Below are positions 43,633 to 54,928 of a DNA stretch of 64,000 nt, piece by piece (the first letter of the stretch is position 1; each line of letters begins with the position of its first letter). The stretch is taken from contig REAW01000012.1 of the NCBI GenBank assembly GCA_004293725.1, forward strand, positions 62,001 to 126,000, written 5' to 3'. This DNA is from Curvibacter sp. GTDB taxonomy: Bacteria > Pseudomonadota > Gammaproteobacteria > Burkholderiales > Burkholderiaceae_C. The position numbers and the translations under genes were made by a program. The notes under the pieces are model-generated. The model saw only the letters and a list, made by a program, of their open reading frames with translations, made no database searches and had not been told where the DNA came from.

Positions 43633-45750
43633 ATGAGTATTTTCAACAAAGTTACCAAGACATTCCAATGGGGCCAGCATACGGTCACCATGGAAACCGG
43701 CGAAATCGCTCGCCAATCCACCGGCGCTGTGCTGCTGGACATGGATGGCACCGTGGTGTTGGCTACAGTGGTTGCTAAGACTGAAGGCAAAGCTGGTCAA
43801 GACTTCTTCCCCCTGACCGTGGACTACCTGGAAAAGTCGTACGCCGCTGGCAAGATCCCCGGCAGCTTCTTCAAGCGCGAAGGCCGCCCCAGCGAGTTTG
43901 AAACCTTGACCAGCCGCCTGATCGATCGCCCGATCCGCCCCTTGTTCCCCGAGGGATTCTTCAACGAAGTGCACGTGGTGGTCCACACTGTATCGTTGAA
44001 CCCCGAAGTCGACGCCGACATCGCCGCCATGATTGCCGTTAGCGCCGCGCTGTCCGTCTCTGGCGTGCCGTTCAATGGCCCCATTGGTGCTGCCCGCGTG
44101 GGGTACGTCAACGGTGAATACGTGTTGAACCCTGGCCAGACTGCACGCAAAGACTCCATCATGGATCTGGTTGTTGCCGGTACCGAAGCCGCTGTGCTGA
44201 TGGTCGAATCCGAAGCGCAGCAATTGTCCGAAGAAATCATGCTCGGCGCCGTGGTGTTCGGTCATACGCAAGGCGCGATTGCCATCAACGCGATCCACGA
44301 ACTGGTCCGTGACGCCGGTAAGCCGGTGTGGGACTGGAAAGCCCCTGCCAAGGACGAAGCCTTGATCGCCAAAATCGACGGCTTGGCCAAGGACAAGCTG
44401 GTTGCTGCGTACCAAATCCGCAACAAGCAAGCCCGTACCCAAGCCTGCCGTGCGGCCTACTCCGAAGTCATGGCCGCATTGAAAGCCGACGGCGCTGCAT
44501 TTGACAGCGTGGCGGTGGAGGGCCTGCTGTTCGACATCGAAGCCAAGATCGTGCGTAGCCAGATTCTGGCCGGTGAGCCTCGTATCGACGGCCGTGACAC
44601 ACGTACCGTGCGTGCCATTGAAATTCGCAACGGCGTGCTGCCCCGCACCCATGGTTCCGCCCTGTTCACACGCGGTGAAACCCAAGCATTGGTGATTGCT
44701 ACCCTGGGTACCGAGCGTGACGCACAGCGCATTGACGCCCTGAGCGGTGATTTTGAAGACCGCTTCATGCTGCACTACAACATGCCTCCGTTTGCTACCG
44801 GCGAAACCGGCCGCGTCGGCACACCCAAGCGCCGCGAAATCGGCCACGGCCGTCTGGCCAAGCGCGCTCTGGTTGCTGTTCTGCCTACCAAAGAAGAGTT
44901 CCCCTACACCATGCGTGTGGTGTCGGAAATCACCGAGTCCAACGGATCCTCGTCCATGGCATCGGTCTGCGGCGGCTGCTTGTCGTTGATGGACGCTGGT
45001 GTGCCTTTGAAGGCGCATGTGGCGGGTATCGCCATGGGCCTGATCAAAGACGACAACCGATTCGCCGTGTTGACCGACATTCTGGGTGACGAAGATCACC
45101 TCGGCGATATGGACTTCAAGGTGGCGGGTACCACCAACGGTATTACTGCGCTGCAGATGGACATCAAGATCCAAGGTATCACCAAGGAAATCATGCAAGT
45201 TGCATTGGCGCAGGCCAAGGAAGCACGTATGCACATCCTGGGTGTGATGCAAGAAGCCATGGCCGAAGCCAAGACCGAAGTGTCCAACTTCGCGCCTCGT
45301 CTGTTCACCATGAAGATCAACCCCGAGAAGATCCGTGACGTGATCGGCAAGGGCGGCGCCGTGATCCGTGCGCTGACCGAAGAAACCGGTACCCAAATCA
45401 ATATCGACGAAGACGGCACCATCACGATCGCATCTGCCGATCCGGCCAAGGCGGAAGAAGCCAAGCGCCGTATCGAACAAATTACCGCTGAAGTGGAAAT
45501 TGGCAAGGTCTACGAAGGCCCCATCACTAAGATTTTGGACTTCGGTGCTTTGGTCAATCTGTTGCCTGGCAAGGACGGTTTGTTGCACATCAGCCAGATC
45601 GCTCATGAGCGAGTCGAGAAGGTGTCGGACTACCTGTCCGAAGGCCAGATCGTCAAGGTCAAGGTCATGGAAACCGACGAAAAGGGCCGCATCAAGTTGT
45701 CCATGAAGGCACTTCTGGATCGCCCTGCTCAAAACGGCGAGCACGGCTAA
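43633..45750 (+). CDS. pnp: Polynucleotide phosphorylase
   Basis: 705 residues. 3'-to-5' exoribonuclease of the degradosome that uses phosphate. Two RNase PH-like domains (about 1-230 and 320-550) flank a helical linker; the C-terminal KH ([22 protein letters not shown], near 565) and S1 ([23 protein letters not shown], near 625) domains bind RNA. AGGAG lies eight bases before the ATG. The GC-rich antisense frame of 710 codons is a shadow. Confidence 0.98.
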   Translation: MSIFNKVTKTFQWGQHTVTMETGEIARQSTGAVLLDMDGTVVLATVVAKTEGKAGQDFFPLTVDYLEKSYAAGKIPGSFFKREGRPSEFETLTSRLIDRPIRPLFPEGFFNEVHVVVHTVSLNPEVDADIAAMIAVSAALSVSGVPFNGPIGAARVGYVNGEYVLNPGQTARKDSIMDLVVAGTEAAVLMVESEAQQLSEEIMLGAVVFGHTQGAIAINAIHELVRDAGKPVWDWKAPAKDEALIAKIDGLAKDKLVAAYQIRNKQARTQACRAAYSEVMAALKADGAAFDSVAVEGLLFDIEAKIVRSQILAGEPRIDGRDTRTVRAIEIRNGVLPRTHGSALFTRGETQALVIATLGTERDAQRIDALSGDFEDRFMLHYNMPPFATGETGRVGTPKRREIGHGRLAKRALVAVLPTKEEFPYTMRVVSEITESNGSSSMASVCGGCLSLMDAGVPLKAHVAGIAMGLIKDDNRFAVLTDILGDEDHLGDMDFKVAGTTNGITALQMDIKIQGITKEIMQVALAQAKEARMHILGVMQEAMAEAKTEVSNFAPRLFTMKINPEKIRDVIGKGGAVIRALTEETGTQINIDEDGTITIASADPAKAEEAKRRIEQITAEVEIGKVYEGPITKILDFGALVNLLPGKDGLLHISQIAHERVEKVSDYLSEGQIVKVKVMETDEKGRIKLSMKALLDRPAQNGEHG

Positions 45751-45758
45751 TTTGCTTT

Positions 45759-45816
45759 GCTATTGAATCAGTAGCTTCTTGCGCAATAGATACAAGGGCT
45801 ACCGGTCAATTTAGCT
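45759..45816 (+). repeat. Dispersed repeat copy reaching the start codon of the quinone reductase gene
   Basis: GCTAT, nine bases, AGCTTCTTGCGCA, eight bases, AAGGGC, then TACCGGTCAATTTAGCT just before the ATG. It takes up nearly the whole gap after pnp and leaves no Shine-Dalgarno sequence for the next gene. Confidence 0.75.
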
Positions 45817-46812
45817 ATGAAGGCTGTCGAGATCTCTTCTTTCGGTCCACCCGACGTTCTGCGTCTGGTGGACCGTCCTGCGCCCGTTGCGGGGGTGGGG
45901 GAGGTGTGCATTCGCGTGGCTGCTAGCGGTATCAATCGGCCTGACGTGCTGCAGCGTGCCGGGCATTACCCGGCGCCTGCGGGTGCTTCCGACCTGCCGG
46001 GGCTGGAGGTTGCCGGCGTCATTGTGTCGGGCGACGCCGAGGCCATGCAGGCCGCCGGTTTCCAGCACGGTGACCGCGTCTGTGCGCTGGTTACTGGTGG
46101 TGGATATGCCGAATTTTGTGTGGCGCCCGTAGGCCAGTGCCTGCCGGTGCCAGCGGGTTTAAGTGACGTGGAAGCAGCAAGCCTGCCAGAGACTTTGTTT
46201 ACTGTGTGGAGCAATGTGTTTGACCGGGGGCGCCTGCAGGCTGGAGAAACCCTGCTCGTTCAGGGTGGCACCAGCGGCATTGGCGTCACCGCTATTCAGC
46301 TGGCCAAAGCCATGGGTGCCACGGTCATTGCAACCGCTGGTAGCGACGACAAGTGTTCTGCATGCCTAGATCTGGGTGCAGACCATGCCATCAACTACAA
46401 GACACAGGATTTCCAGGCGGAGGCCTTACGCCTCACCCAGGGGCGTGGTGTGGATGTGGTGCTCGATATGGTGGCGGGGGCCTATGTGGCGAAAGAAGTG
46501 CAGTGTCTTGCAGAGGATGGCCGACTGGTCATCATCGCGGTCCAGGGCGGTGTGCAGAGCGAAATCAACGCCGGGCTGGTGCTGCGCAAGCGTTTGACGA
46601 TTACCGGCTCGACCTTGCGTGCGCGGCCAGTGTGGTTTAAGGCGGCTATCGCCGCCTCATGTTTGCGCGTGGTGTGGCCTTTGTTGGTCGCGGGGCGCAT
46701 CAGAGCGGTGATTCATGGCGTATTTGCTCCAGCCGATGCCGCGAAAGCCCATGCGCTGATGGAGAGCAATCAGCACGTTGGAAAAATTGTTTTGAAGTGG
46801 GATGCAGCATGA
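45817..46812 (+). CDS. NAD(P)H-quinone oxidoreductase (zinc-independent MDR family)
   Basis: 331 residues. Features of the TP53I3/quinone reductase branch: [26 protein letters not shown], the nucleotide-binding [20 protein letters not shown], then [12 protein letters not shown]. Zinc-binding Cys and His are absent, as expected. It should reduce quinones with NADPH. The start follows a dispersed repeat copy without a clear ribosome binding site. tpiA overlaps its stop by four bases. Confidence 0.92.
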   Translation: MKAVEISSFGPPDVLRLVDRPAPVAGVGEVCIRVAASGINRPDVLQRAGHYPAPAGASDLPGLEVAGVIVSGDAEAMQAAGFQHGDRVCALVTGGGYAEFCVAPVGQCLPVPAGLSDVEAASLPETLFTVWSNVFDRGRLQAGETLLVQGGTSGIGVTAIQLAKAMGATVIATAGSDDKCSACLDLGADHAINYKTQDFQAEALRLTQGRGVDVVLDMVAGAYVAKEVQCLAEDGRLVIIAVQGGVQSEINAGLVLRKRLTITGSTLRARPVWFKAAIAASCLRVVWPLLVAGRIRAVIHGVFAPADAAKAHALMESNQHVGKIVLKWDAA

Positions 46813-47552
46813 AAAAGAAACTGATTGCCGGCAACTGGAAGATGAACGGCTCTACTGTGGCAAATGCCGCACTGGTCCAGCAGCTGTTGGAAGGTGTAAA
46901 CCAAGTGGCATGTGACATCGCCGTGTGCGTGCCTGCGCCGTATCTGGCAGGTGTAGGTGCATTGGTGAAGGGCACTGCCATTGCAGTGGGTGCACAAGAC
47001 GTGTCTGCACACGAGGCGGGTGCGTACACTGGCGAGGTGTCAGCTGGCATGTTGCGGGACTTGGCTGTGCGCTATGTCATCGTGGGGCACTCGGAGCGTC
47101 GTCAGTACCACGGGGAGACTGATGCCGTCGTTGCCAATAAGGTTCAAAAAGCGTTGGCTGCTGGCATCGTTCCCATCGTATGTGTGGGCGAAACCTTAAG
47201 CGAGCGCGAAGCGGGTCAAACCGAAGAAGTTGTGAAACGTCAACTGGCGGCTGTCATTCACACCAATGGCCATTGCATCAGCGAAATTGTTGTTGCCTAT
47301 GAACCTGTATGGGCTATTGGGACGGGTAAGACCGCGAGCCCAGAGCAGGCACAGCAGGTACATGCGGTGTTGCGCACCCAACTGCACGCAGCAACTGCGC
47401 ATTCAGATCGTGTCAGAATTTTGTACGGCGGCAGCATGAATGCAGCCAATGCAGCCGAACTATTGGCGCAGACAGACATTGACGGTGGTTTGGTGGGTGG
47501 CGCCTCGCTGAAAGCACTGGACTTTTTGGCCATCATTGCAGCAGCGGCATAA
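46809..47552 (+). CDS. tpiA: Triosephosphate isomerase
   Basis: 247 residues from the ATG overlapping the previous stop (ATGA). Interconverts dihydroxyacetone phosphate and glyceraldehyde-3-phosphate. Catalytic residues are Lys in AGNWKMNG, His in [11 protein letters not shown] and Glu in [15 protein letters not shown]; phosphate loop [10 protein letters not shown]. Complete. Confidence 0.97.
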   Translation: MKKKLIAGNWKMNGSTVANAALVQQLLEGVNQVACDIAVCVPAPYLAGVGALVKGTAIAVGAQDVSAHEAGAYTGEVSAGMLRDLAVRYVIVGHSERRQYHGETDAVVANKVQKALAAGIVPIVCVGETLSEREAGQTEEVVKRQLAAVIHTNGHCISEIVVAYEPVWAIGTGKTASPEQAQQVHAVLRTQLHAATAHSDRVRILYGGSMNAANAAELLAQTDIDGGLVGGASLKALDFLAIIAAAA

Positions 47553-47586
47553 CGCGTTGCAGATTTTTTATATTTTGGAGTAGCTC

Positions 47587-47949
47587 ATGAGTTTTATCGT
47601 CACCATCATTCTCACTGTACAAATGTTGTCTGCCTTGGCCATGATTGGTCTGATTCTGGTTCAGCATGGAAAAGGCGCTGACATGGGGGCAGCCTTTGGT
47701 AGCAGTGGTTCTGGCAGCCTCTTTGGCGCTAGCGGCAGTGCGAACTTTCTTTCTCGTACCACTGCGGTTCTGGCAACCGTGTTTTTTGTGTGCACCTTGG
47801 CGCTGGCCTATTTTGGCAATTTGCGTCCTGCCAGCTCTGGTTCTGTGCTTGAAGGTGCTGCAGTTGTGGCGCCTGCAGCGGCGCCCGCTGCAACTGAATC
47901 TGTACCGGCTGCGCCGGCCACTGGTGCAGCGCAAATTCCAGCCAAATAA
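47587..47949 (+). CDS. secG: Preprotein translocase subunit SecG
   Basis: 120 residues. Two membrane helices (about 3-23 and 55-75) with the LVQHGKGADMGAAFG cytoplasmic loop that marks SecG. It assists SecYE in export. The tail (about 85-120) is Ala/Pro-rich. TTGGAGTAG gives the ribosome binding site. The next feature is tRNA-Leu. Confidence 0.95.
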   Translation: MSFIVTIILTVQMLSALAMIGLILVQHGKGADMGAAFGSSGSGSLFGASGSANFLSRTTAVLATVFFVCTLALAYFGNLRPASSGSVLEGAAVVAPAAAPAATESVPAAPATGAAQIPAK

Positions 47950-48066
47950 TTGCTTTTATAAATGCCTTGCCCCTGCAAGAGGCAGGGTAAATTCAGGGTA
48001 AACTCTATTGCTGGTGAATAAGCAAATGCCCCAAGGCACCTCACGCAAATTCACCAACTGAGAGCC

Positions 48067-48151
48067 GCCGTCGTGGTGAAATTGGTAGACACGCTATCTT
48101 GAGGTGGTAGTGGCGAAAGCTGTGCGAGTTCGAGTCTCGCCGACGGCACCA
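48067..48151 (+). tRNA. tRNA-Leu (anticodon GAG)
   Basis: Acceptor GCCGTCG (48067-48073) pairs with CGACGGC (48141-48147), then A and encoded CCA. The anticodon stem CTATC/GGTAG holds a seven-base loop TTGAGGT with anticodon GAG. The T-arm has GTTCGAGTC, and a long variable arm is present, as in leucine tRNAs. Confidence 0.96.
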
Positions 48152-48213
48152 GAAAAAAATCCGTTCAGCCAAGGTATGCTTGGTTGGGCTGTAATGGTGA
48201 TCAGAATCTCAAG

Positions 48214-48573
48214 ATGAACCTCGAACAATATCTCCCTGTACTCTTGTTCATCCTGGTCGGTGTAGCTGTAGGCGTTGTGCCTCAAGTGCTCGGCTATGTT
48301 TTGGGGCCTAATCGCCCGGACCCCGCCAAAAATTCCCCTTACGAATGCGGCTTCGAGGCTTTCGAAGATGCTCGCATGAAGTTTGATGTGCGCTACTACT
48401 TGGTGGCCATCCTTTTCATATTGTTCGACCTTGAGACCGCATTTTTGTTTCCGTGGGCCGTATCCCTGAAGGAGACAGGAATGGTGGGGTTCCTCCTCGG
48501 TGCAGAGTTTGTGGTGGTGCTCGCCATTGGCTTTGTGTACATGTGGAAAAAAGGCGCGCTGGACTGGGAGTGA
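48214..48573 (+). CDS. nuoA: NADH-quinone oxidoreductase subunit A
   Basis: 119 residues. Three membrane helices; the conserved loop [22 protein letters not shown] carries the Cys exposed in the deactive state of mitochondrial ND3. Start 48214 chosen ([10 protein letters not shown]) over an upstream ATG. First gene of the nuo operon, just after tRNA-Leu. Confidence 0.96.
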   Translation: MNLEQYLPVLLFILVGVAVGVVPQVLGYVLGPNRPDPAKNSPYECGFEAFEDARMKFDVRYYLVAILFILFDLETAFLFPWAVSLKETGMVGFLLGAEFVVVLAIGFVYMWKKGALDWE

Positions 48574-48577
48574 TTCA

Positions 48578-49057
48578 ATGATTGAAGGTGTTCTCAAAGA
48601 AGGGTTTGTCACTACGAGTTACGACTCGGTGATGAATTGGGCTAAAACCGGCTCCATTTGGCCGATGACCTTTGGTCTGGCGTGTTGTGCGGTTGAAATG
48701 ATGCATGCGGCGGCGGCACGTTATGACTTGTCGCGATTTGGCTCCGAAGTCTTTCGCGCCAGTCCTCGCCAGTCCGACTTGATGATTGTGGCGGGCACGC
48801 TGTGCAACAAAATGGCACCCGCCTTGCGTAAGGTTTATGACCAGATGTCGGAGCCACGTTGGGTAATCAGCATGGGCTCATGCGCCAACGGTGGGGGCTA
48901 CTACCATTACAGTTATTCAGTGGTACGCGGCTGCGATCGCATTGTTCCGGTAGATGTGTATGTACCGGGCTGCCCTCCGACTGCCGAGGCGCTGGTGTAT
49001 GGCATTTTGCAGTTGCAGCAGAAAATCCGTCGTACTGAAACCATTGCCCGGGCCTGA
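48578..49057 (+). CDS. nuoB: NADH-quinone oxidoreductase subunit B
   Basis: 159 residues. Ligates cluster N2, the last iron-sulphur centre before quinone: the tandem Cys in [10 protein letters not shown], then GSCANGGG and [10 protein letters not shown] supply all four Cys. Start 48578 lies four bases after the nuoA stop. Confidence 0.97.
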   Translation: MIEGVLKEGFVTTSYDSVMNWAKTGSIWPMTFGLACCAVEMMHAAAARYDLSRFGSEVFRASPRQSDLMIVAGTLCNKMAPALRKVYDQMSEPRWVISMGSCANGGGYYHYSYSVVRGCDRIVPVDVYVPGCPPTAEALVYGILQLQQKIRRTETIARA

Positions 49058-49065
49058 GGACTTCT

Positions 49066-49674
49066 ATGACTGTTTATTCCATTCGGCCTGAAGTGACGCT
49101 GGAAGCGGTGAAGCTTGTTGTGGGCGATAAGGTTGCGCGTTTGACTACAGCTCTGGGTGAGGTTGAGTTGGTGGTGCCTTCCTCCGATTTGCTGGCAGTG
49201 GCCAAGCTGCTGCGTGATGCACCTGGCTGTCAGTTCGAGCAATTGTTGGACCTGTGTGGTGTGGACTACTCTGAATACAAAGATGGGGTCTACGAAGGCC
49301 CGCGTTTTGCAGTAGTGATGCATTTGCTTTCGGTGAGCTTGAATCAGCGCCTGCGTCTCAAGGTCTTCGCGCCAGACGACGACATGCCGTATATGGCCTC
49401 CGTGAATGAAGTCTGGAATTCAGCGAATTGGTTTGAGCGGGAAGCTTTTGATTTGTTCGGCATTGTGTTTGAAGGCCACAATGACTTGCGCCGGATCCTG
49501 ACTGATTATGGTTTTATCGGTCACCCTTTTCGCAAAGATTTCCCGACCACTGGCCATGTGGAAATGCGTTTCGACGCCGAACAGGGCCGCGTGGTCTACC
49601 AACCCGTCAGCATTGAAGTCCGAGAAATTACGCCCCGCATCATCCGCGAAGAAAATTACGGAGGCCTGCAATAA
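49066..49674 (+). CDS. nuoC: NADH-quinone oxidoreductase subunit C
   Basis: 202 residues. The hallmark [18 protein letters not shown] and [20 protein letters not shown] are present. It supports the quinone-binding arm and is separate from NuoD, unlike the fused E. coli NuoCD. GAGGA precedes the ATG. Confidence 0.97.
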   Translation: MTVYSIRPEVTLEAVKLVVGDKVARLTTALGEVELVVPSSDLLAVAKLLRDAPGCQFEQLLDLCGVDYSEYKDGVYEGPRFAVVMHLLSVSLNQRLRLKVFAPDDDMPYMASVNEVWNSANWFEREAFDLFGIVFEGHNDLRRILTDYGFIGHPFRKDFPTTGHVEMRFDAEQGRVVYQPVSIEVREITPRIIREENYGGLQ

Positions 49675-49686
49675 GCAGTGGAATGC

Positions 49687-50940
49687 ATGGCTGAAATAAA
49701 AAACTACACCCTGAACTTTGGTCCGCAGCATCCGGCAGCCCATGGCGTACTGCGTCTGGTGCTTGAGCTCGATGGTGAAGTCATCCAGCGCGCAGATCCG
49801 CATATTGGGTTGTTGCACCGTGCCACTGAAAAGCTGGCCGAAAGCAAAACTTACATTCAGGCTCTGCCCTACATGGACAGACTGGACTATGTGTCCATGA
49901 TGTGCAACGAGCATGCGTATTGCTTGGCCATTGAGAAGTTGCTGGGTATTGACGTACCCGTGCGTGCGCAGTACATCCGAGTGATGTTTTCGGAGATCAC
50001 GCGTTTGCTGAACCACTTGATGTGGCTGGGGTCGCATGGAAACGATTGCGGAAGCTCCACCATCCTCATCTACACTTTCCGCGAACGTGAAGATCTGTTT
50101 GATATGTATGAAGCGGCCAGTGGTGCGCGCATGCATGCAGCTTACTTCCGGCCCGGTGGGGTTTACCGCGATCTACCTGACACCATGCCTCAGTTCAAGG
50201 CGAGTCGTGTGCGCAACGCCAAGGGTGTGGAGGAGCTCAACAAAAATCGCCGTGGCTCATTGCTTGATTTCATTGACGACTTCACCCAGCGTTTCCCCGT
50301 CTGTCTGGACGAGTACCACACACTGCTGACCGAGAACCGTATCTGGAAGCAACGAACCGTGAATATCGGTGTGGTTACGCCCCAACGTGCACTGAACTTG
50401 GGGTTTACGGGGCCCATGTTGCGTGGTTCTGGCGTCGCTTGGGACTTGCGCAAGAAGCAGCCTTACGAGGTCTACGACCGCCTGGACTTTGACATTCCTG
50501 TGGGTAAAACTGGTGACGTGTACGACCGTTATTTGGTTCGCATGGAAGAGATGAAGCAGTCCAATCGCATCATCAAGCAGTGTGTCGATTGGCTCAAGGC
50601 CAATCCGGGCCCAGTAATTACCGACAACCACAAAGTGGCACCACCGTCGCGCGAGTCCATGAAGACCAGCATGGAGGAGTTGATCCACCACTTCAAGTTG
50701 TTTACCGAAGGCTTTCATGTTCCTGAAGGGGAAGCCTACGCAGCAGTCGAGCACCCAAAAGGGGAGTTTGGTATTTACATCGTGAGTGATGGTGCAAATA
50801 AACCCTATCGCCTAAAGATTCGTCCGCCCGGTTTTGCTCATTTGGCAGGACTGAACGAAATGGCTTCTGGACACATGATTGCCGATGCGGTGTCTATTAT
50901 TGGCACCATGGACATTGTTTTTGGAGAGATTGACCGATGA
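49687..50940 (+). CDS. nuoD: NADH-quinone oxidoreductase subunit D
   Basis: 417 residues. Related to [NiFe]-hydrogenase large subunits but without the metal Cys. Quinone-site residues include the His of GPQHPAAHG near the N terminus. The ATG at 49687 ([12 protein letters not shown]) fits the family better than the GTG three codons upstream. It overlaps nuoE by four bases. Confidence 0.97.
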   Translation: MAEIKNYTLNFGPQHPAAHGVLRLVLELDGEVIQRADPHIGLLHRATEKLAESKTYIQALPYMDRLDYVSMMCNEHAYCLAIEKLLGIDVPVRAQYIRVMFSEITRLLNHLMWLGSHGNDCGSSTILIYTFREREDLFDMYEAASGARMHAAYFRPGGVYRDLPDTMPQFKASRVRNAKGVEELNKNRRGSLLDFIDDFTQRFPVCLDEYHTLLTENRIWKQRTVNIGVVTPQRALNLGFTGPMLRGSGVAWDLRKKQPYEVYDRLDFDIPVGKTGDVYDRYLVRMEEMKQSNRIIKQCVDWLKANPGPVITDNHKVAPPSRESMKTSMEELIHHFKLFTEGFHVPEGEAYAAVEHPKGEFGIYIVSDGANKPYRLKIRPPGFAHLAGLNEMASGHMIADAVSIIGTMDIVFGEIDR

Positions 50941-51425
50941 TCTCTGACGCTACCAAAGCGCGTTTTGACCGCGAAGTGGCCAAGTACCCAGCAGACCAAA
51001 AGCAGTCTGCGGTAATGGCCTGTCTGTCCATTGTTCAGCAGGAGCTAGGTTTTGTCAGTGCTGAAAGTGAGAAGGTAGTTGCCCAGCATTTGGACATGGC
51101 ACCAATGGCTGTACACGAAGTGACGACCTTCTACAACATGTACAACCAGCGTCCGGTGGGCAAGTTCAAGCTCAACGTTTGTACCAATTTGCCTTGCCAG
51201 TTACGCGACGGGCAGAAGGCTTTGCACCATCTGGAGAACAAGTTGGGTATCCATATGGGGGAAACTACCTCTGATGGCCTGTTTACCCTGCAGCAAAGCG
51301 AATGCTTGGGTGCTTGCGCGGACTCACCTGTGATGCTGGTCAATGACCGATCCATGTGCAGTTTTATGACCAACGACAAGCTCGATCAATTGGTGGATGG
51401 CCTTCGCGCCACGGAGGGCAAATGA
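50937..51425 (+). CDS. nuoE: NADH-quinone oxidoreductase subunit E
   Basis: 162 residues. Thioredoxin-like fold with the N1a [2Fe-2S] ligands in VCTNLPCQL (C-x4-C) and [10 protein letters not shown] (C-x3-C). Stop overlaps the nuoF start. Confidence 0.96.
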   Translation: MISDATKARFDREVAKYPADQKQSAVMACLSIVQQELGFVSAESEKVVAQHLDMAPMAVHEVTTFYNMYNQRPVGKFKLNVCTNLPCQLRDGQKALHHLENKLGIHMGETTSDGLFTLQQSECLGACADSPVMLVNDRSMCSFMTNDKLDQLVDGLRATEGK

Positions 51426-52777
51426 TGACGGTAGAGAATCTACTCTCCCAGTTTCGCGCCACCGGCGTGCAAACCTGTTTTCATAACCGTCACATTAATC
51501 CCCAGATTTATGCAGATTTGAATGGGGCCAATTGGCGTTTGAGGGATTACGAATCTCGCGGTGGTTACCAAGCGTTACGCAAAATTCTGGGCAAAGACGG
51601 TGGCGAGGGTCTGACGCAAGACCAAGTAATTGCGACTGTCAAAGAGTCTGCCCTGAGAGGGCGCGGAGGCGCCGGTTTCCCAACCGGCCTGAAGTGGAGT
51701 TTCATGCCGCGCCAATTCCCGGGCCAGAAGTACTTGGTGTGCAACTCTGATGAAGGCGAGCCCGGTACCTGCAAGGACCGGGACATCTTGGAGTTCAACC
51801 CCCATATCGTGATTGAAGGCATGGCCATCGCCGCGTATGCCATGGGCATTAGCGTCGGTTACAACTATATCCACGGTGAAATATTCTCCGCTTACGAGCG
51901 CTTTGAAGCGGCGCTGGAAGAAGCTCGCGCTGCGGGTCTTTTGGGTAAGGGTATTTTGGGTAGTTCTTTTGACTTCCAGTTGCACGCCGCCCATGGCTTT
52001 GGGGCCTATATTTGTGGTGAAGAAACTGCTTTGCTGGAGTCGCTGGAGGGCAAAAAAGGCCAACCCCGCTTCAAGCCACCGTTCCCGGCCAGTTTTGGCC
52101 TCTACGGAAAGCCCACCACCATCAACAATACGGAAACTTTTGCTGCCGTGCCTTGGATCATCCGCAATGGGGGGCAGGCCTACTTGGAGTGTGGCAAGCC
52201 CAACAATGGCGGTACCAAGATCTACTCCATCAGTGGTGATGTCGAGCGCCCAGGCAACTATGAAATTCCTATGGGAACCCCCTTTGCCAAACTGCTTGAG
52301 TTGGCCGGTGGTGTGCGTGGAGGTAAGGCGCTCAAGGCTGTAATTCCCGGCGGATCTTCGTCCCCGGTGTTGCCCGCGTCCATCATGATGGAGTGCACGA
52401 TGGACTACGATTCCATCGCCAAGGCTGGATCCATGCTGGGTTCGGGAGCCGTCATCGTGATGGACGAAACGCGTTGCATGGTCAAGGCGCTGCAACGCCT
52501 CAGCTATTTCTATATGCACGAATCCTGCGGCCAATGCACGCCCTGCCGCGAGGGCACGGGGTGGCTATCGCGGATAGTGGATCGTGTTGTGGACGGCCAT
52601 GGCCGCCCCACTGATATGGATTTGTTGGATAACGTGGCCGAGAATATTCAAGGACGCACCATTTGCGCGTTGGGCGATGCCGCTGCGATGCCTGTGCGTG
52701 CCATGATCAAGCACTTCCGAAGCGAATTTGAGCACCTTGTAGTGCATAAGACCAGCATGGTCGCGGCCCACGTTTAA
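51422..52777 (+). CDS. nuoF: NADH-quinone oxidoreductase subunit F
   Basis: 451 residues. Entry point of electrons: the NADH/FMN site has [13 protein letters not shown] and GEPGTCKDR; cluster N3 is bound by [15 protein letters not shown] plus a later Cys (TICALGD). The ATG at 51422 overlaps the nuoE stop; a second ATG follows directly. Confidence 0.97.
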   Translation: MMTVENLLSQFRATGVQTCFHNRHINPQIYADLNGANWRLRDYESRGGYQALRKILGKDGGEGLTQDQVIATVKESALRGRGGAGFPTGLKWSFMPRQFPGQKYLVCNSDEGEPGTCKDRDILEFNPHIVIEGMAIAAYAMGISVGYNYIHGEIFSAYERFEAALEEARAAGLLGKGILGSSFDFQLHAAHGFGAYICGEETALLESLEGKKGQPRFKPPFPASFGLYGKPTTINNTETFAAVPWIIRNGGQAYLECGKPNNGGTKIYSISGDVERPGNYEIPMGTPFAKLLELAGGVRGGKALKAVIPGGSSSPVLPASIMMECTMDYDSIAKAGSMLGSGAVIVMDETRCMVKALQRLSYFYMHESCGQCTPCREGTGWLSRIVDRVVDGHGRPTDMDLLDNVAENIQGRTICALGDAAAMPVRAMIKHFRSEFEHLVVHKTSMVAAHV

Positions 52778-52789
52778 GTAGAGCCCAAG

Positions 52790-54928
52790 ATGATTGAAAT
52801 CGAACTCGACGGCAAGAAGGTGGACATTGTTGAAGGCAGCATGATCATGCATGCCGCAGACAAAGCAGGCACCTACATCCCCCACTTTTGTTACCACAAG
52901 AAATTGAGCATTGCGGCCAATTGCCGTATGTGTTTGGTGGACGTTGAAAAAATGCCCAAGCCCATGCCGGCCTGTGCCACGCCGGTGACCCAAGGCATGA
53001 TTGTCCGCACCAAGAGTGACAAGGCGATCAAGGCCCAAAAATCTGTGATGGAGTTCCTGCTGATCAACCATCCGCTGGATTGTCCGATTTGCGACCAGGG
53101 CGGTGAATGCCAATTGCAGGATTTGGCAGTCGGGTATGGCAGTTCTTCCTCGCGTTACGAGGAAGAAAAACGTGTGGTCTTCCACAAAGATGTTGGCCCG
53201 CTGATTTCCATGGAGGAGATGAGCCGTTGCATCCACTGCACCCGTTGTGTTCGTTTTGGCCAAGAGGTCGCCGGTGTGATGGAGTTGGGGATGTCGCACC
53301 GTGGTGAGCATGCCGAGATTGAGACTTTCATTGGCAATTCCGTGGACTCGGAGCTGTCGGGCAATATGATCGACATTTGCCCGGTGGGTGCATTGACCAG
53401 CAAGCCGTTTCGGTATAGCGCCCGTACATGGGAACTGTCTCGCCGCAAATCGGTGAGCCCGCACGACTCCACCGGTTCCAACTTGATCATCCAAGTGAAA
53501 AACCATAAGGTGTTGCGTGTCGTGCCGCTTGAGAACGACGCTGTCAATGAATGCTGGATAGCAGACCGCGATCGTTTCTCTTACGAATCGTTGAACTGCG
53601 AAGACCGTTTAACCGCCCCCATGCTCAAGCAGGGTGGGGAGTGGAAAACCGTGGATTGGCAAACCGCACTTGAGTATGTCGCCAATGGTTTGAAACAAAT
53701 AAAGATGAACCATGGTGCAGCAAGTATTGGTGCTTTGGTTAGTCCGCACAGTACGCTGGAAGAGTTGTATCTAGCTGGCACCTTGGTGCGTGGTTTGGAC
53801 AGTGACAACATCGATTACCGCCTGCGCAATAGCGAATTTTCACCCGCTGCCGGTGTTCGGTACCTAGGCACATCCATTGCTTCGTTGTCTGAGTTGCAGC
53901 GGGTCTTGGTGGTCGGTTCAAACTTGCGCAAAGACCATCCTTTGTTTGCTCAGCGCATACGCCAGGCTGTCAAGCATGGTTGCGTTGTCAGTGCCGTCAT
54001 GTCCGAGTCCAATGATTGGGCGTTGCCGGTGGCTAATGTCGCTATAGCGCCAGCCGCTTCCTGGGTTCAGTCATTGGCCGACATTGCCGCGGCTATCGCC
54101 GCAGAGACCTCGGCTGTTGCGCCTGTAGTCGGCACCGTGACTCCTATGGCCCAAGCGATTGCCCGTTCGTTGTTGTCTGGAGACCGCAAGGCCGTTTTGC
54201 TGGGCAATGCCGCTGCACACCATGCTAGGGCTTCCAGCCTGTTGGCCTTGGCCAACTGGATTGCTGTGCAAACCGGTGCGATCGTCGGTTACCTCACTGA
54301 GGCAGCCAACACGGTCGGTGCGCAATTAGTTGGTGCGGTCCCTCAAGGTAACGGATTGAATGCGGCACTAATGCTATCTGGCGGCTTGAAGGCTGCATTA
54401 CTGCTGAATACCGAGCCTGAGTTCGATAGTGCATTGGGACGCGATGCGTTGCTGGGCCTTGCCAAGGCCGAGATGGTAGTCACCCTGAGCCCCTTCAAGG
54501 CTAACCTTGACATCAGTGATGTCATTCTGCCAATTGCCCCGTTTACCGAAACGTCTGGCAGCTTTGTCAATGCAGAAGGGCGTGTGCAGAGCTTTCATGC
54601 GGTGGTCAAACCTGCAGGTGACGCACGACCTGCGTGGAAAGTGCTTCGTGTCTTGGCGAACCTACTGGATATTCGAGGCGCGGACTTCGATACATCGCAA
54701 GAGGTTCTCAAAGCAGTCAACTTGGAAGCCCGGGGTGAGGCCCTGTTTGCACCGGCCGCACGCTTGAACAATGCATGTGACGCAGAAATTGACACCCGGC
54801 TAGCAGAACTACTCCCCGTGGTCGCTTCCATTTATCAACTGGATGGCATGGTTCGCCGCGCGGGATCGCTCCAGTTGACGGCGGATGCTAGGCAGGCCGC
54901 GCAGCAGGAAGAAAGGGTAGTGTCATGA
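52790..54928 (+). CDS. nuoG: NADH-quinone oxidoreductase subunit G
   Basis: 712 residues. N-terminal clusters: N1b ([22 protein letters not shown]), N5 ([14 protein letters not shown] region) and N4 ([22 protein letters not shown]). The extra N7 cluster of E. coli is absent: the segment after the N4 site (about 205-235) has no Cys. The remainder is a degenerate molybdopterin-enzyme-like domain. It overlaps nuoH by four bases. Confidence 0.97.
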   Translation: MIEIELDGKKVDIVEGSMIMHAADKAGTYIPHFCYHKKLSIAANCRMCLVDVEKMPKPMPACATPVTQGMIVRTKSDKAIKAQKSVMEFLLINHPLDCPICDQGGECQLQDLAVGYGSSSSRYEEEKRVVFHKDVGPLISMEEMSRCIHCTRCVRFGQEVAGVMELGMSHRGEHAEIETFIGNSVDSELSGNMIDICPVGALTSKPFRYSARTWELSRRKSVSPHDSTGSNLIIQVKNHKVLRVVPLENDAVNECWIADRDRFSYESLNCEDRLTAPMLKQGGEWKTVDWQTALEYVANGLKQIKMNHGAASIGALVSPHSTLEELYLAGTLVRGLDSDNIDYRLRNSEFSPAAGVRYLGTSIASLSELQRVLVVGSNLRKDHPLFAQRIRQAVKHGCVVSAVMSESNDWALPVANVAIAPAASWVQSLADIAAAIAAETSAVAPVVGTVTPMAQAIARSLLSGDRKAVLLGNAAAHHARASSLLALANWIAVQTGAIVGYLTEAANTVGAQLVGAVPQGNGLNAALMLSGGLKAALLLNTEPEFDSALGRDALLGLAKAEMVVTLSPFKANLDISDVILPIAPFTETSGSFVNAEGRVQSFHAVVKPAGDARPAWKVLRVLANLLDIRGADFDTSQEVLKAVNLEARGEALFAPAARLNNACDAEIDTRLAELLPVVASIYQLDGMVRRAGSLQLTADARQAAQQEERVVS

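Noticed and set aside
43612..45744. A 710-codon open frame antisense to pnp
   Set aside because: It mirrors pnp almost exactly; high third-position GC leaves the opposite frame free of stops. No family is recognisable.
46640..46690. Further dispersed repeat copy in the quinone reductase gene
   Set aside because: GCTAT and TTTGCGCG occur but the first spacing is two bases short and the AAGGGC block is missing.
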